From Oscillospiraceae bacterium (GTDB lineage: Bacteria; Bacillota; Clostridia; Oscillospirales; CAG-272), in the NCBI GenBank assembly GCA_015064885.1, contig SVRJ01000001.1, positions 1-33,944 of the forward strand: a DNA stretch of 33,944 bases. The letters are read 5' to 3'. The notes under the pieces are model-generated. The model saw nothing but the letters and a program-made list of their open reading frames with translations, searched no databases and was not told the origin of the DNA. Of this stretch, positions 15,286-22,886 are shown one piece after another. Made by a program: the position numbers and the translations under genes. The stretch's first letter is position 1. Every line of letters starts with the position of its first letter.

Positions 15286-15945
15286 ATGGATCCGATAAAG
15301 ATAAATCTTCCCGGTGATGACGATTATTATATAGCGGAAGCGTACAAGGTGCTCAGAACTAACCTTCAGTTCTGCGGTCAGGATATAAAGGTAATAGCAC
15401 TCACAAGCTGCGGTGAAAACGAAGGAAAGTCAACTGTTGCTCTCGGTATAGGCAAGAGCTTTGCAGACCTCGGTAAAAAGGTCCTCGTGATCGACGCGGA
15501 TATGAGAAAGTCTGTTATAGCGGGACGTAATACCACCGCAAAGACTCCCAAGGGACTCAGCGAGGTCCTCACGGGAATGAGCGACGTCTCCGAATGCCTC
15601 TACCCGGTTGCGGAAAAGAAGATGCACGTCCTCTTTGCGGGACAGTATCCCCCCAACCCCGTCGAGCTTCTCAGCGGAAAGTATTTTGCTACACTCATTT
15701 CCGAGTGCAGAAAGGTATACGACTACATCATCATTGATACTCCTCCTCTCGGACTCGTAATAGACGCCGCCGTTATCGCAGACAAATGCGACGGAGCAGT
15801 CCTCGTCCTCGGCGGACCTCAGGTCCATCGCAGCGAGGCACAGAACGTTGTTGAACAGCTCAATAAGAGCGGATGCAAGGTCCTCGGCGTTATAAGAAAT
15901 AAGGTAAGACCTTCGGGAAAGAAGTCCTACTACAAGTATAAATAA
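15286..15945 (+). CDS. cpsD: CpsD/CapB-type bacterial tyrosine kinase
   Basis: A 219-residue cytoplasmic BY-kinase that autophosphorylates and, with CpsC, cycles to drive polymerisation and export. Walker A is SCGENEGKST (41-50), Walker A-prime VLVIDADMR (66-74), Walker B YDYIIIDTPP (145-154). PPNPVELL (122-129) is a conserved family motif. The C-terminal tyrosine cluster is short (YYKY, 215-218) compared with the longer clusters of many homologues. AGGAGGAAAAATA precedes the ATG. It is last in the operon and is followed by a strong hairpin terminator. Confidence 0.93.
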   Translation: MDPIKINLPGDDDYYIAEAYKVLRTNLQFCGQDIKVIALTSCGENEGKSTVALGIGKSFADLGKKVLVIDADMRKSVIAGRNTTAKTPKGLSEVLTGMSDVSECLYPVAEKKMHVLFAGQYPPNPVELLSGKYFATLISECRKVYDYIIIDTPPLGLVIDAAVIADKCDGAVLVLGGPQVHRSEAQNVVEQLNKSGCKVLGVIRNKVRPSGKKSYYKYK

Positions 15946-15984
15946 ATTCGGATAAAAAGCGCAATATCATCAATATACGTAAAA

Positions 15985-16035
15985 AAGAGAGAGCAACGCG
16001 AAATTTACTTTCGTGTTACTCTCTCTTCTGTTTTT
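15985..16035 (+). terminator. Rho-independent terminator of cpsBCD
   Basis: A long stem of about 18 pairs, with a few G-T pairs, between AGAGAGAGCAACGCGAAA (15986-16003) and TTTCGTGTTACTCTCTCT (16009-16026), followed by TCTGTTTTT. It stands 40 nt after the cpsD stop. Confidence 0.88.
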
Positions 16036-16074
16036 GCCGCGGCGCTTTCGCATTTTGTTAAGGAATGCATACGG

Positions 16075-16104
16075 TACGCCCCACCCCTGCGGAGGTGGGG
16101 CGTA
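16075..16104 (-). repeat. GC-rich hairpin after the lipoprotein gene
   Basis: TACGCCCCACC (16075-16085) pairs with GGTGGGGCGTA (16094-16104). It lies 6 nt beyond the lipoprotein stop on the minus strand and has no U tract there. A sister hairpin with the same core and orientation stands at 17087-17110 after the next gene's stop, so it is a repeat placed at gene ends, perhaps protecting the mRNA 3' end. Confidence 0.65.
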
Positions 16105-16110
16105 AATCTG

Positions 16111-17049
16111 TTATGGAAAGGTCACGTCGGAGGGGAAAACGTACACGTCTGCCGCTGCAGAAATCTCGTTTCCTGTTCCGTCGCCATAACCTACCCCCAC
16201 TGCTATGCACAATTTATTACATACTACACAATAAATCGGTTCGTTTATAATTTCAGCATATACGCTGTATTTACTTAATACGAGTTCTTTTATTTCATCA
16301 GAGCTTATATCAAATATTTTTTCCGCATATGGTGGAAAAATGACATCAGTCACTCTTGCATTTTTATCGCTATCATAAGCAAACGATACAATGAAAGCAT
16401 TCATGGAAAATTCATCATTATATTCTTTTTTCCATGTGAACGTTCTTTTAAGCAATTCTTCATCATCGCCCGGAATATAGTATCCGTCATAATTAATATA
16501 TTTATTATCATTGTCTGCTATTCGAGTTGTTACAGTACATGCAAGCTTGGAAAGATCAAAATCTACTATACGTGCTATATTCTCGGAATAAGCTTTACAT
16601 TGCTCCTCGGTGTCAAATGAAAATCCACTGTCGGGGAAAATTGATTTCAGTGAGGCACCGTTAACTGCTTGAAATGAGAAAACAATATCCGCATCATAAT
16701 AATACTTAATTTTTATATTTTCATTTTTACTTAATGTATAACAGTCACTGTCACAGTACATAGCCCAATCAATGGTGGAGCTTTGGTAACTAAGTTCTAA
16801 AGAGGTTCCGTTTACATTAAGATAGCGTATTTCTTCGGCGTTATCTTTTTTGAATTCTCTTTTTACACCTCTTTCTTCTAAATATTTTCCAAATGGATTT
16901 AGTGAGTTATAAGGAGAATATACAACGAAATCCTTGGCGCCTCTCCCCTCGTCTATTTTTATTTTGGTTTTTATTTTATCTTTATTTGAGCACCCCGTCA
17001 GAATCATTGCAAAACACAATAATAAAGCTAATAAAATTTTATTCTTCAT
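16111..17049 (-). CDS. Putative lipoprotein of unknown function
   Basis: A 312-residue protein with a clear lipoprotein signal: charged MKNK, a hydrophobic stretch (5-17) and lipobox LTGC with the lipidated Cys at 20. The mature chain (21-312) is mixed alpha/beta, rich in Asp, Tyr, Asn and Lys, and matches no family I recognise; it should be anchored to the outer face of the membrane. AAAGGAGAAAGCG precedes the ATG. It is the last gene of an AT-rich three-gene unit, separated from the middle gene by 69 nt that include a GC-rich hairpin. Base composition is visibly lower in GC than the housekeeping genes, which suggests acquisition from elsewhere. Confidence 0.7.
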   Translation of the reverse strand: MKNKILLALLLCFAMILTGCSNKDKIKTKIKIDEGRGAKDFVVYSPYNSLNPFGKYLEERGVKREFKKDNAEEIRYLNVNGTSLELSYQSSTIDWAMYCDSDCYTLSKNENIKIKYYYDADIVFSFQAVNGASLKSIFPDSGFSFDTEEQCKAYSENIARIVDFDLSKLACTVTTRIADNDNKYINYDGYYIPGDDEELLKRTFTWKKEYNDEFSMNAFIVSFAYDSDKNARVTDVIFPPYAEKIFDISSDEIKELVLSKYSVYAEIINEPIYCVVCNKLCIAVGVGYGDGTGNEISAAADVYVFPSDVTFP

Positions 17050-17086
17050 CGCTTTCTCCTTTAGTCATATAATAGATACTCATCGA

Positions 17087-17110
17087 GCCCCACCTCGGCG
17101 GAGGTGGGGC
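17087..17110 (-). repeat. GC-rich hairpin after the four-TM protein gene
   Basis: GCCCCACCTC (17087-17096) and GAGGTGGGGC (17101-17110) form a perfect 10-bp stem with a 4-base loop, 8 nt past the stop on the minus strand. It is closely related to the hairpin at 16075-16104; the two bracket the lipoprotein gene. Confidence 0.65.
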
Positions 17111-17118
17111 AAAGAAAT

Positions 17119-17517
17119 TTATCCGTTTTCTTTTTGGTTATACCTCTGTTTTAAAAAGCGGTATAGCCTCATCAACGAAAAGCATATAACATTCCATATC
17201 AAAAACATTATCAAAACATAAAAAATAGATTTTTTAATGTAGGATATTCCGTTTTTGATGTCTTGTATTAAAAAGTAGATCCACGGCAAGGCAAATATTA
17301 CCGATACGTATAGCGACGGGAGAATAACAAATTTCACATGCTTACTTGCATACCACGCAAAGCATACCGGAAATACTAACAATATCAAATGCCCCCCTAA
17401 AAGCATATATTCAAGTCCGGCATAGCCATTACCGGGAAATTGTATAAAATGACTCGCTACAAACCACCCGCATAGAAGCAATGACCCTAATATTGGATAG
17501 AACCATGTCTTTTTCAT
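17119..17517 (-). CDS. Small four-TM membrane protein, unknown function
   Basis: A 132-residue integral membrane protein with about four hydrophobic helices (roughly 7-25, 37-58, 62-83, 97-118) and a basic C-terminus (RLYRFLKQRYNQK) that should face the cytoplasm. A longer reading from 17592 is possible, but AGGAGGATCAGTAAT lies just before the ATG at 17517, so the shorter form is chosen. It is the middle gene of the AT-rich unit, 37 nt after the upstream gene. No family was recognised; a partner to the two exported proteins encoded beside it is an inference from linkage. Confidence 0.65.
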   Translation of the reverse strand: MKKTWFYPILGSLLLCGWFVASHFIQFPGNGYAGLEYMLLGGHLILLVFPVCFAWYASKHVKFVILPSLYVSVIFALPWIYFLIQDIKNGISYIKKSIFYVLIMFLIWNVICFSLMRLYRFLKQRYNQKENG

Positions 17518-17554
17518 ATTACTGATCCTCCTGATTTGATAAAAATTTAAATAA

Positions 17555-18055
17555 CTAATATTTAGGTTCTTCCAAATACCAATTTCGTTCAATTTTTATT
17601 AGCCTACGATCATCAGAGTGAGTCGGTTTTCCATGCAAAGAGTATACAAGGAGGTATCCTTCCTTAGTGATATATGTAACGGAGTTTTTCGAAACATTTA
17701 TATAATAAATTTTAAAATCTTGCGAAGATTTATAAAATATTTGTTCTGCGTTGTATTGTTGTTCTTCCGGAAAAGTGATATATGTTTTTTCCATATTTCC
17801 GTAACTAACTCGGTAAAATCGGTTGCCATCTGTGTCTATTTGATAATTGAAATCATACTTATTGTCGCGGTAATCGTCAATAAGATATTCTGAAAATTCG
17901 TTGAATTCGGTTTTATATTCATCGTATTGTAATCGACATGGATTTAAGAAAAGAATTTTAATGTATACAAATTTATTCAAAGCAACACAAAGGCAAAATA
18001 ATATGCAAATAGGGATTATGGGTAAAATTCTTTTAAGTTTTATATTGATTTTCAT
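17555..18055 (-). CDS. Membrane-anchored exported protein, unknown function
   Basis: A 166-residue protein with a basic start (MKINIKLKR) and one hydrophobic helix (about 10-30), followed by a polar Tyr/Asp/Asn-rich domain (about 45-166) predicted outside the cell. No lipobox or clear signal-peptidase I site is evident, so it is probably anchored by its N-terminus. AAGGAGTATATATAA precedes the ATG. It is first in the AT-rich unit and stands about 100 nt downstream of a consensus promoter. No known family was recognised. Confidence 0.65.
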   Translation of the reverse strand: MKINIKLKRILPIIPICILFCLCVALNKFVYIKILFLNPCRLQYDEYKTEFNEFSEYLIDDYRDNKYDFNYQIDTDGNRFYRVSYGNMEKTYITFPEEQQYNAEQIFYKSSQDFKIYYINVSKNSVTYITKEGYLLVYSLHGKPTHSDDRRLIKIERNWYLEEPKY

Positions 18056-18163
18056 TTATATATACTCCTTAAGGCAATGTACCTTCAAACGAATCTTCAA
18101 ATTCAACAAATGTCACAAACGGTTTGTACGCCTTATTAAACGCATCTGCAATTTTCCACTTTA

Positions 18164-18192
18164 ATTATATCATATGCGTAAAAAAATGTCAA
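18164..18192 (-). promoter_or_regulatory. Consensus promoter of the AT-rich three-gene unit
   Basis: On the minus strand TTGACA (18192-18187), 17 bp, TATAAT (18169-18164), with TGA directly in front of the -10. Both hexamers are perfect. The predicted start is near 18157, giving a leader of about 100 nt. Confidence 0.85.
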
Positions 18193-18275
18193 GTGTAAAT
18201 TTGTCGCTTTTCCTCACATTTGTATGAGTGCACAAAAATATTCCTTTTTCTTTGTGCAGGGTGACGGAGGTTATT

Positions 18276-18326
18276 ATGAAAAAAGCAGCTCATGTCCCAC
18301 CAGGGGGCATGAGCTGTTTTTTTTAG
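18276..18326 (+). CDS. Possible 16-residue peptide ORF across the terminator
   Basis: GACGGAGG, a 5-nt spacer and ATG open a short reading frame encoding MKKAAHVPPGGMSCFF, ending in TAG just after the U tract. Codons 4-14 are the terminator stem itself. A perfect 8-bp hairpin, TGCACAAA (18229-18236) with TTTGTGCA (18251-18258), lies upstream. Only a weak plus-strand promoter is visible (TTGTCG at 18201, TATGAG at 18223, 16 bp apart). The layout is like a leader peptide or small dual-function RNA, but the frame could be chance because the hairpin also serves as the terminator of the polysaccharide operon on the other strand. Confidence 0.3.
   Translation: MKKAAHVPPGGMSCFF
18278..18324. terminator. 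Terminator of the polysaccharide operon (bidirectional)
   Basis: CAGCTCATGTCCC (18286-18298) pairs with GGGGCATGAGCTG (18303-18315). On the minus strand the stem is followed by CTTTTTTC, 13 nt or so after the capG stop; on the plus strand by TTTTTTTT. Both directions look functional. The rest of 18056-18336 holds the promoter at 18164-18192 and the upstream hairpin at 18229-18258. Confidence 0.88.
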
Positions 18327-18336
18327 TAGAAACTTA

Positions 18337-19527
18337 TCAGAACTTTCTCCAAACCATTTTATTGACCACACCGGTGTAGGACTGGATGATCTTAACCACT
18401 TTAGTGGAGACGTTTTCTTCAACGTATACGGGAACGGGAATACCGTTATCGCCGTTTGCGTTCATGGTAACTGCCGTATCTACTGCCTGAAGAAGGCTCT
18501 TCTCATCGATACCCGCAAGGATAAAGCAAGCCTTATCGAGTGCTTCAGGGCGTTCTGTAGAGGTTCTTATACATACTGCAGGAAAAGGATGACCTACGCT
18601 TGTAAAGAAGCTGGATTCCTCGGGGAGAGTTCCACTGTCGGAAACCACCGCGAAAGCATTCATCTGGAGACAGTTATAATCGTGGAAGCCGAGAGGCTCG
18701 TTGCGTATAACTCTCGGGTCAAGCTTAAATCCGCTCTTCTCAAGTCTGTTTCTGCTTCTCGGGTGGCAGGAATAGAGGATAGGCATATCGTACTTTTCCG
18801 CCATCTTGTTTATCGCGTTAAAGAGACTGTTGAAGTTCTTCTCTGTATCAATATTCTCTTCTCTGTGCGCGGAGAGGAGGATATACTTACCCTTTTCAAG
18901 TCCGAGGCGTTTATGAACGTCGGATGCTTCTATTTCCTTGAGATTTGCATGAAGCACCTCAGCCATAGGAGAGCCTGTCACATACGTACGCTCCTTCGGG
19001 AGACCGCACTCATGGAGGTATCTTCTTGCATGCTCGGAATATGCGAGGTTAACGTCTGAAATGATATCGACTATTCTTCTGTTTGTCTCTTCGGGCAGAC
19101 ATTCATCCTTACATCTGTTTCCCGCCTCCATATGGAATATCGGAATATGAAGTCTCTTTGCAGCTATAGCCGAAAGGCAGGAATTTGTATCGCCGAGAAT
19201 AAGAAGTGCGTCGGGCTTGATCTGATTCATAAGCTTATACGAGCAGTTTATGATATTTCCGACCGTAGCGCCGAGGTCATCGCCTACCGCATCCATATAA
19301 ACCTCGGGATCGGCAAGCTTCAGATCCTTGAAGAAAACTCCGTTGAGGTTATAGTCATAATTCTGACCTGTATGTGCGAGTACTGTATCAAAGTACTCTC
19401 TGCACTTGTTTATAACGGCTGCAAGGCGGATAATTTCGGGGCGCGTACCGACGATGATAAGAAGCTTAAGCTTGCCGTTATCCTTAAATTTTACATCGCT
19501 GTAATCAAGTTTAATATTCATTTCCAT
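18337..19527 (-). CDS. capG: UDP-GlcNAc 2-epimerase-like enzyme of UDP-FucNAc synthesis
   Basis: A 396-residue non-hydrolysing 2-epimerase of the WecB family. Beside capE and capF it is best read as CapG/FnlC/WbjD, which epimerises C2 to give UDP-N-acetyl-L-fucosamine. Signatures are VGTRPEIIRLA (26-36), HTGQNYD (52-58), LGDTNS (111-116), FHMEAGNRC (131-139), PEETNRR (145-151) and, near residue 300, SDSGTLPEESSFF. The ATG overlaps the capF stop (TAATG); an in-frame ATG two codons later is the alternative start. It is last in the operon, directly before the terminator. Assignment to FucNAc rather than ManNAc rests on the adjacent CapE and CapF. Confidence 0.92.
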   Translation of the reverse strand: MEMNIKLDYSDVKFKDNGKLKLLIIVGTRPEIIRLAAVINKCREYFDTVLAHTGQNYDYNLNGVFFKDLKLADPEVYMDAVGDDLGATVGNIINCSYKLMNQIKPDALLILGDTNSCLSAIAAKRLHIPIFHMEAGNRCKDECLPEETNRRIVDIISDVNLAYSEHARRYLHECGLPKERTYVTGSPMAEVLHANLKEIEASDVHKRLGLEKGKYILLSAHREENIDTEKNFNSLFNAINKMAEKYDMPILYSCHPRSRNRLEKSGFKLDPRVIRNEPLGFHDYNCLQMNAFAVVSDSGTLPEESSFFTSVGHPFPAVCIRTSTERPEALDKACFILAGIDEKSLLQAVDTAVTMNANGDNGIPVPVYVEENVSTKVVKIIQSYTGVVNKMVWRKF

Positions 19528-20726
19528 TATTCTACCACCTCAAAAAATGTATCCGGATGATTCGCATCAAACTGTTCGTTTGCCCACATTACCGTTACAA
19601 GATTTTCTGTCTCTGAAAGATTGATTATATTATGAGTATAACCGGGAAGCATATGTACTGCCTCGATCTTTTCTCCCGACACCTCGAAGTTAAGCACCTC
19701 ATCCGTGCCTATCTTTCTCATCTGTATAAGTCCTTTTCCGCTGACTACGATAAAGAACTCCCATTTGGTGTTATGCCAATGCTGACCTTTTGTAATACCG
19801 GGCTTTGATATATTCACCGAGAACTGTCCGCACTTCTCGGTCTTGAGAAGCTCTGTAAAGCTCCCTCTTGCATCCTCATTCATCTTTAAAGGGAACGAAA
19901 CCTTTTCCTTGGGAAGATAGCTGAGATAGGTACTGTAAAGCTTCTTTGCAAAGCTGTTATACGGAATCTCCGGCATAACGAGAGTGCTTGTCTGATCCTT
20001 GAAGCTGCTGAGAAGCTCGACTATCTCGCCAAGCGTTACCTTATGGGTCACGGGAGCAGCACAGTACTTTCCGTTATCGCAAAGCACAGTGTTTATGCCT
20101 TCAAACTCACATCTGTGTTCCCTTCCCTCAAGAGCTGCTATCATTTCATCAACAAGATCATCGATATAAAGGAGCTCAAGCTGAACCGAAGGATCGTTCA
20201 CGGTGATCGGAAGATCGTTTGCAATATTGTTGCAGAACGTAGCAACAGCAGAGTTATAATTAGGTCTGCACCACTTACCGAAAAGGTTCGGGAATCTGTA
20301 TACAAGCACCTTTGCTCCCGTTTCTTCTCCGTAAGAGAAGACGAGCTCTTCGCCTGCCTTCTTGCTTCTTCCGTAATCGCTATCATAACGGCCTATGCAT
20401 GTAGCCTGTATTGAAGAAGATATCATCACAGGGCACTTGTTATTATACTTTTTGAGAGTATTGAGAAGCGTTGATGCAAAGCCGAAATTCCCCTGCATAA
20501 ATTCTTCGGGATCCTGCGGTCTGTTAACGCCGGCGAGGTTAAAAACAAAATCTGCTTTCTCGCAATAATCATCGAGAAGTTCAGGGTCTGTATCTATATC
20601 GTAAAGATACAGCTCGTCCACCTTAAGACTCGGGTGTGTTCTATCCTTACCGTCGCGGATATTTTTCAGTGCTTCGGTAAGGTTTTTCCCTACAAAGCCT
20701 GCCGCGCCCGTTATGAGTATTTTCAT
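19527..20726 (-). CDS. capF: CapF-type bifunctional SDR/cupin enzyme
   Basis: Second enzyme of UDP-L-FucNAc synthesis: C3 epimerisation in the cupin domain and NADPH-dependent C4 reduction in the SDR domain. The 399-residue chain has GAAGFVG (7-13) for the cofactor, DYGRSKK with Y118 and K122 of the YxxxK pair, and a C-terminal cupin (about 275-395) with GQHWHNTKWEFF carrying the metal ligands and GYTHNI. The ATG at 20726 follows GGAGAAGTAAG and leaves a one-base gap after the capE stop (TAAGATG); a longer frame to 20768 lies inside capE and was not used. Length and domain order match CapF/FnlB/WbjC. Confidence 0.94.
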   Translation of the reverse strand: MKILITGAAGFVGKNLTEALKNIRDGKDRTHPSLKVDELYLYDIDTDPELLDDYCEKADFVFNLAGVNRPQDPEEFMQGNFGFASTLLNTLKKYNNKCPVMISSSIQATCIGRYDSDYGRSKKAGEELVFSYGEETGAKVLVYRFPNLFGKWCRPNYNSAVATFCNNIANDLPITVNDPSVQLELLYIDDLVDEMIAALEGREHRCEFEGINTVLCDNGKYCAAPVTHKVTLGEIVELLSSFKDQTSTLVMPEIPYNSFAKKLYSTYLSYLPKEKVSFPLKMNEDARGSFTELLKTEKCGQFSVNISKPGITKGQHWHNTKWEFFIVVSGKGLIQMRKIGTDEVLNFEVSGEKIEAVHMLPGYTHNIINLSETENLVTVMWANEQFDANHPDTFFEVVE

Positions 20727-20727
20727 C

Positions 20728-21774
20728 TTACTTCTCCATCTTTGCGAGCTCTTCCTGAATATATGCAAGGCTCGCTATCTTAGCCTTTGTTTCTTCCACT
20801 GTCAAAAGCTTTGTATTGCTTGAATTAAACTCGGTGAGTGTATTTCTTTCAGCGTCACCCTGATTGAAGTACTTGTCATAATTGAGTCCGCGCTTATCAG
20901 AGGGTACTCTGTAGAAATCACCCATATCTATAGCGTTTGCACATTCTTCGTTTGTAAGAAGAGTTTCGTACATCTTTTCACCGTGACGGATACCGATAAC
21001 CTTTATATTATTCTTATCACCACCAAAAAGCTCACATACTGCCTCAGCCTGTGTCTGAATAGTACAAGCAGGAGCCTTCTGAACAAGGATATCTCCGCTT
21101 ACGCCGTGCTCGAAAGCAAAGAGCACGAGGTCAACGGCTTCGTCAAGAGACATAATGAATCTTGTCATAGATCCGTCTGTAATGGTGATGGGGTTTCCTG
21201 CTCTGATCTGGTCTATCCAAAGCGGAATTACAGAACCGCGAGAACACATAACGTTACCGTAACGTGTGCAGCAGATCTTTGTCTTTGCGGGATCTACTGT
21301 TCTGGATTTTGCAACGATAACCTTTTCCATCATCGCCTTGGATGTACCCATAGCGTTTACAGGGTAAGCGGCCTTATCCGTGGAAAGACATACGATATTC
21401 TTAACGCCTGCCTCTATAGCTGCGGTAAGCACGTTCTCGGTACCGAGTACGTTGGTCTTTACAGCCTCTATCGGGAAGAACTCACAGGAAGGAACCTGCT
21501 TAAGTGCAGCTGCGTGGAATATATAGTCTACTCCGTGCATAGCATTGCGAACAGACTGAATATCTCTTACGTCACCGATGTAGAACTTTATCTTATCTGC
21601 AACGTCAGGCATCTTAGCCTGGAATTCGTGACGCATATCATCCTGCTTCTTTTCGTCGCGCGAGAATACCCTGATCTCGCCGATATCCGTGCGCAGAAAA
21701 CGGTTAAGCACGGCGTTGCCAAAAGATCCGGTACCGCCGGTTATTAATAGGGTTTTATTTGTGAATAAGGACAT
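20728..21774 (-). CDS. capE: CapE-type UDP-GlcNAc 4,6-dehydratase/5-epimerase
   Basis: First enzyme of the UDP-L-FucNAc pathway, an inverting 4,6-dehydratase acting on UDP-GlcNAc in the cytoplasm. The 348-residue SDR has TGGTGSFGNAV (12-22) for NADP binding, HAAALKQVPSCEFFP in the substrate region and STDKAAYPVNAMGTSKAMMEKV around the active site. There Met replaces the usual catalytic Tyr of YxxxK (M-GTS-K), the hallmark of the CapE/FlaA1-like branch. GCGGAGGTTAAAAA precedes the ATG. It starts a three-gene block, capE-capF-capG, with tight junctions; its base composition is closer to the housekeeping genes than that of the glycosyltransferase genes upstream. Confidence 0.94.
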   Translation of the reverse strand: MSLFTNKTLLITGGTGSFGNAVLNRFLRTDIGEIRVFSRDEKKQDDMRHEFQAKMPDVADKIKFYIGDVRDIQSVRNAMHGVDYIFHAAALKQVPSCEFFPIEAVKTNVLGTENVLTAAIEAGVKNIVCLSTDKAAYPVNAMGTSKAMMEKVIVAKSRTVDPAKTKICCTRYGNVMCSRGSVIPLWIDQIRAGNPITITDGSMTRFIMSLDEAVDLVLFAFEHGVSGDILVQKAPACTIQTQAEAVCELFGGDKNNIKVIGIRHGEKMYETLLTNEECANAIDMGDFYRVPSDKRGLNYDKYFNQGDAERNTLTEFNSSNTKLLTVEETKAKIASLAYIQEELAKMEK

Positions 21775-21791
21775 TTTTTAACCTCCGCCTT

Positions 21792-22886
21792 TTAACGAGT
21801 ATTTACGATATTTGCCAGCAGACTATCCCACATATCTGTAACTGCGTTAACATTATATATGTCTGAAATCTTGCGTGCATTATCACCGTATATTTTAATC
21901 TTTTCAGAATTATCGATCAGATTCTTTATCTCAGAAGCCATTTTATCAACGTCTTCTTTAGGAACAAGAACTCCGTTAACATAATTTTGGATCAATTCTC
22001 CAATACCGGCATGACATTCAAAAGCAATACATGCTTTTCCGGCGGACATTGCCTCACATAAAGAATTAGGAAATCCCTCATGCCTTGATGGCATTATATA
22101 AACATCAGATTCTGACAAAACCTTTTCAACATCATGTGTATATCCTGCCAGAATAACGTTGTCTTCAAGAGAGTTGCTCGCTATCATTTCCGGTATCAAA
22201 TTGCTTTTAATATCTCCGTAAATATACAATTTTGCATTATGTCCCTCTTTTATAACCTTGGCAAAAGCAGCTATAAGCAAGTCAAGTCCTTTAGCTGGGC
22301 CTTCATTCGCTATTGTCACAAAGGTAACTTCTTCGTGACTAAGCGAGGCACACGGCTTCATAAGAGGAACCGGGTTTGGTATCGTAACACACTTATCAAC
22401 AAACAAAGAATTTTCAAGGTTCTTGAAGGCATCAAACAGAACAACTATTGAATCCGCTTTTGCATATGCACTTCTGACCATGCTTTTGATAATACCGTGC
22501 GGTTTCAGTGCTGCAGGATTGCTTCTTTCAGATGTTACAAAAGTATAATCTCTTTTTTTACTTACCGCAGCTCCGACAACGGCCGAAATACCAAAGAGGA
22601 AGGAAATTACGCAATCGGGGTTTGTTGATTTGATAATTTTCTTCACCTTAAATATGTGATCAATAAACTTCAAACGACCGTGCCAACCGCTCTTAACACC
22701 AATAACGTCAACACCGTCAAGTGGATGTCTGCCGCTGGTTGTTCCCTCAATGCAACAAACGGTCACCTTGCACCCGCGATCCGTAAAGCTTCTCGCCAGT
22801 ATTTGTACAACGTTTCCGGCTCCGCCTTTGAAACTATCAACAAAAAATAAAACTTTTCTTTTGTCTGTCAGATATTTTTCTATCAT
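21792..22886 (-). CDS. GT4-family glycosyltransferase
   Basis: A 364-residue GT-B retaining glycosyltransferase, expected to add one sugar of the polysaccharide repeat unit on the cytoplasmic face. The N-terminal domain shows the GGAGNVV loop (21-27) near the start, and the C-terminal donor domain has PSRHEGFPNSLCEAMSAGK with the E-x7-E pair, then GIGELI and the NGVLVP strand. Donor and acceptor cannot be told from sequence. The ATG overlaps the preceding gene's stop by four bases (ATGA), so the two are translationally coupled. The gene is AT-richer than capEFG. Confidence 0.9.
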   Translation of the reverse strand: MIEKYLTDKRKVLFFVDSFKGGAGNVVQILARSFTDRGCKVTVCCIEGTTSGRHPLDGVDVIGVKSGWHGRLKFIDHIFKVKKIIKSTNPDCVISFLFGISAVVGAAVSKKRDYTFVTSERSNPAALKPHGIIKSMVRSAYAKADSIVVLFDAFKNLENSLFVDKCVTIPNPVPLMKPCASLSHEEVTFVTIANEGPAKGLDLLIAAFAKVIKEGHNAKLYIYGDIKSNLIPEMIASNSLEDNVILAGYTHDVEKVLSESDVYIMPSRHEGFPNSLCEAMSAGKACIAFECHAGIGELIQNYVNGVLVPKEDVDKMASEIKNLIDNSEKIKIYGDNARKISDIYNVNAVTDMWDSLLANIVNTR

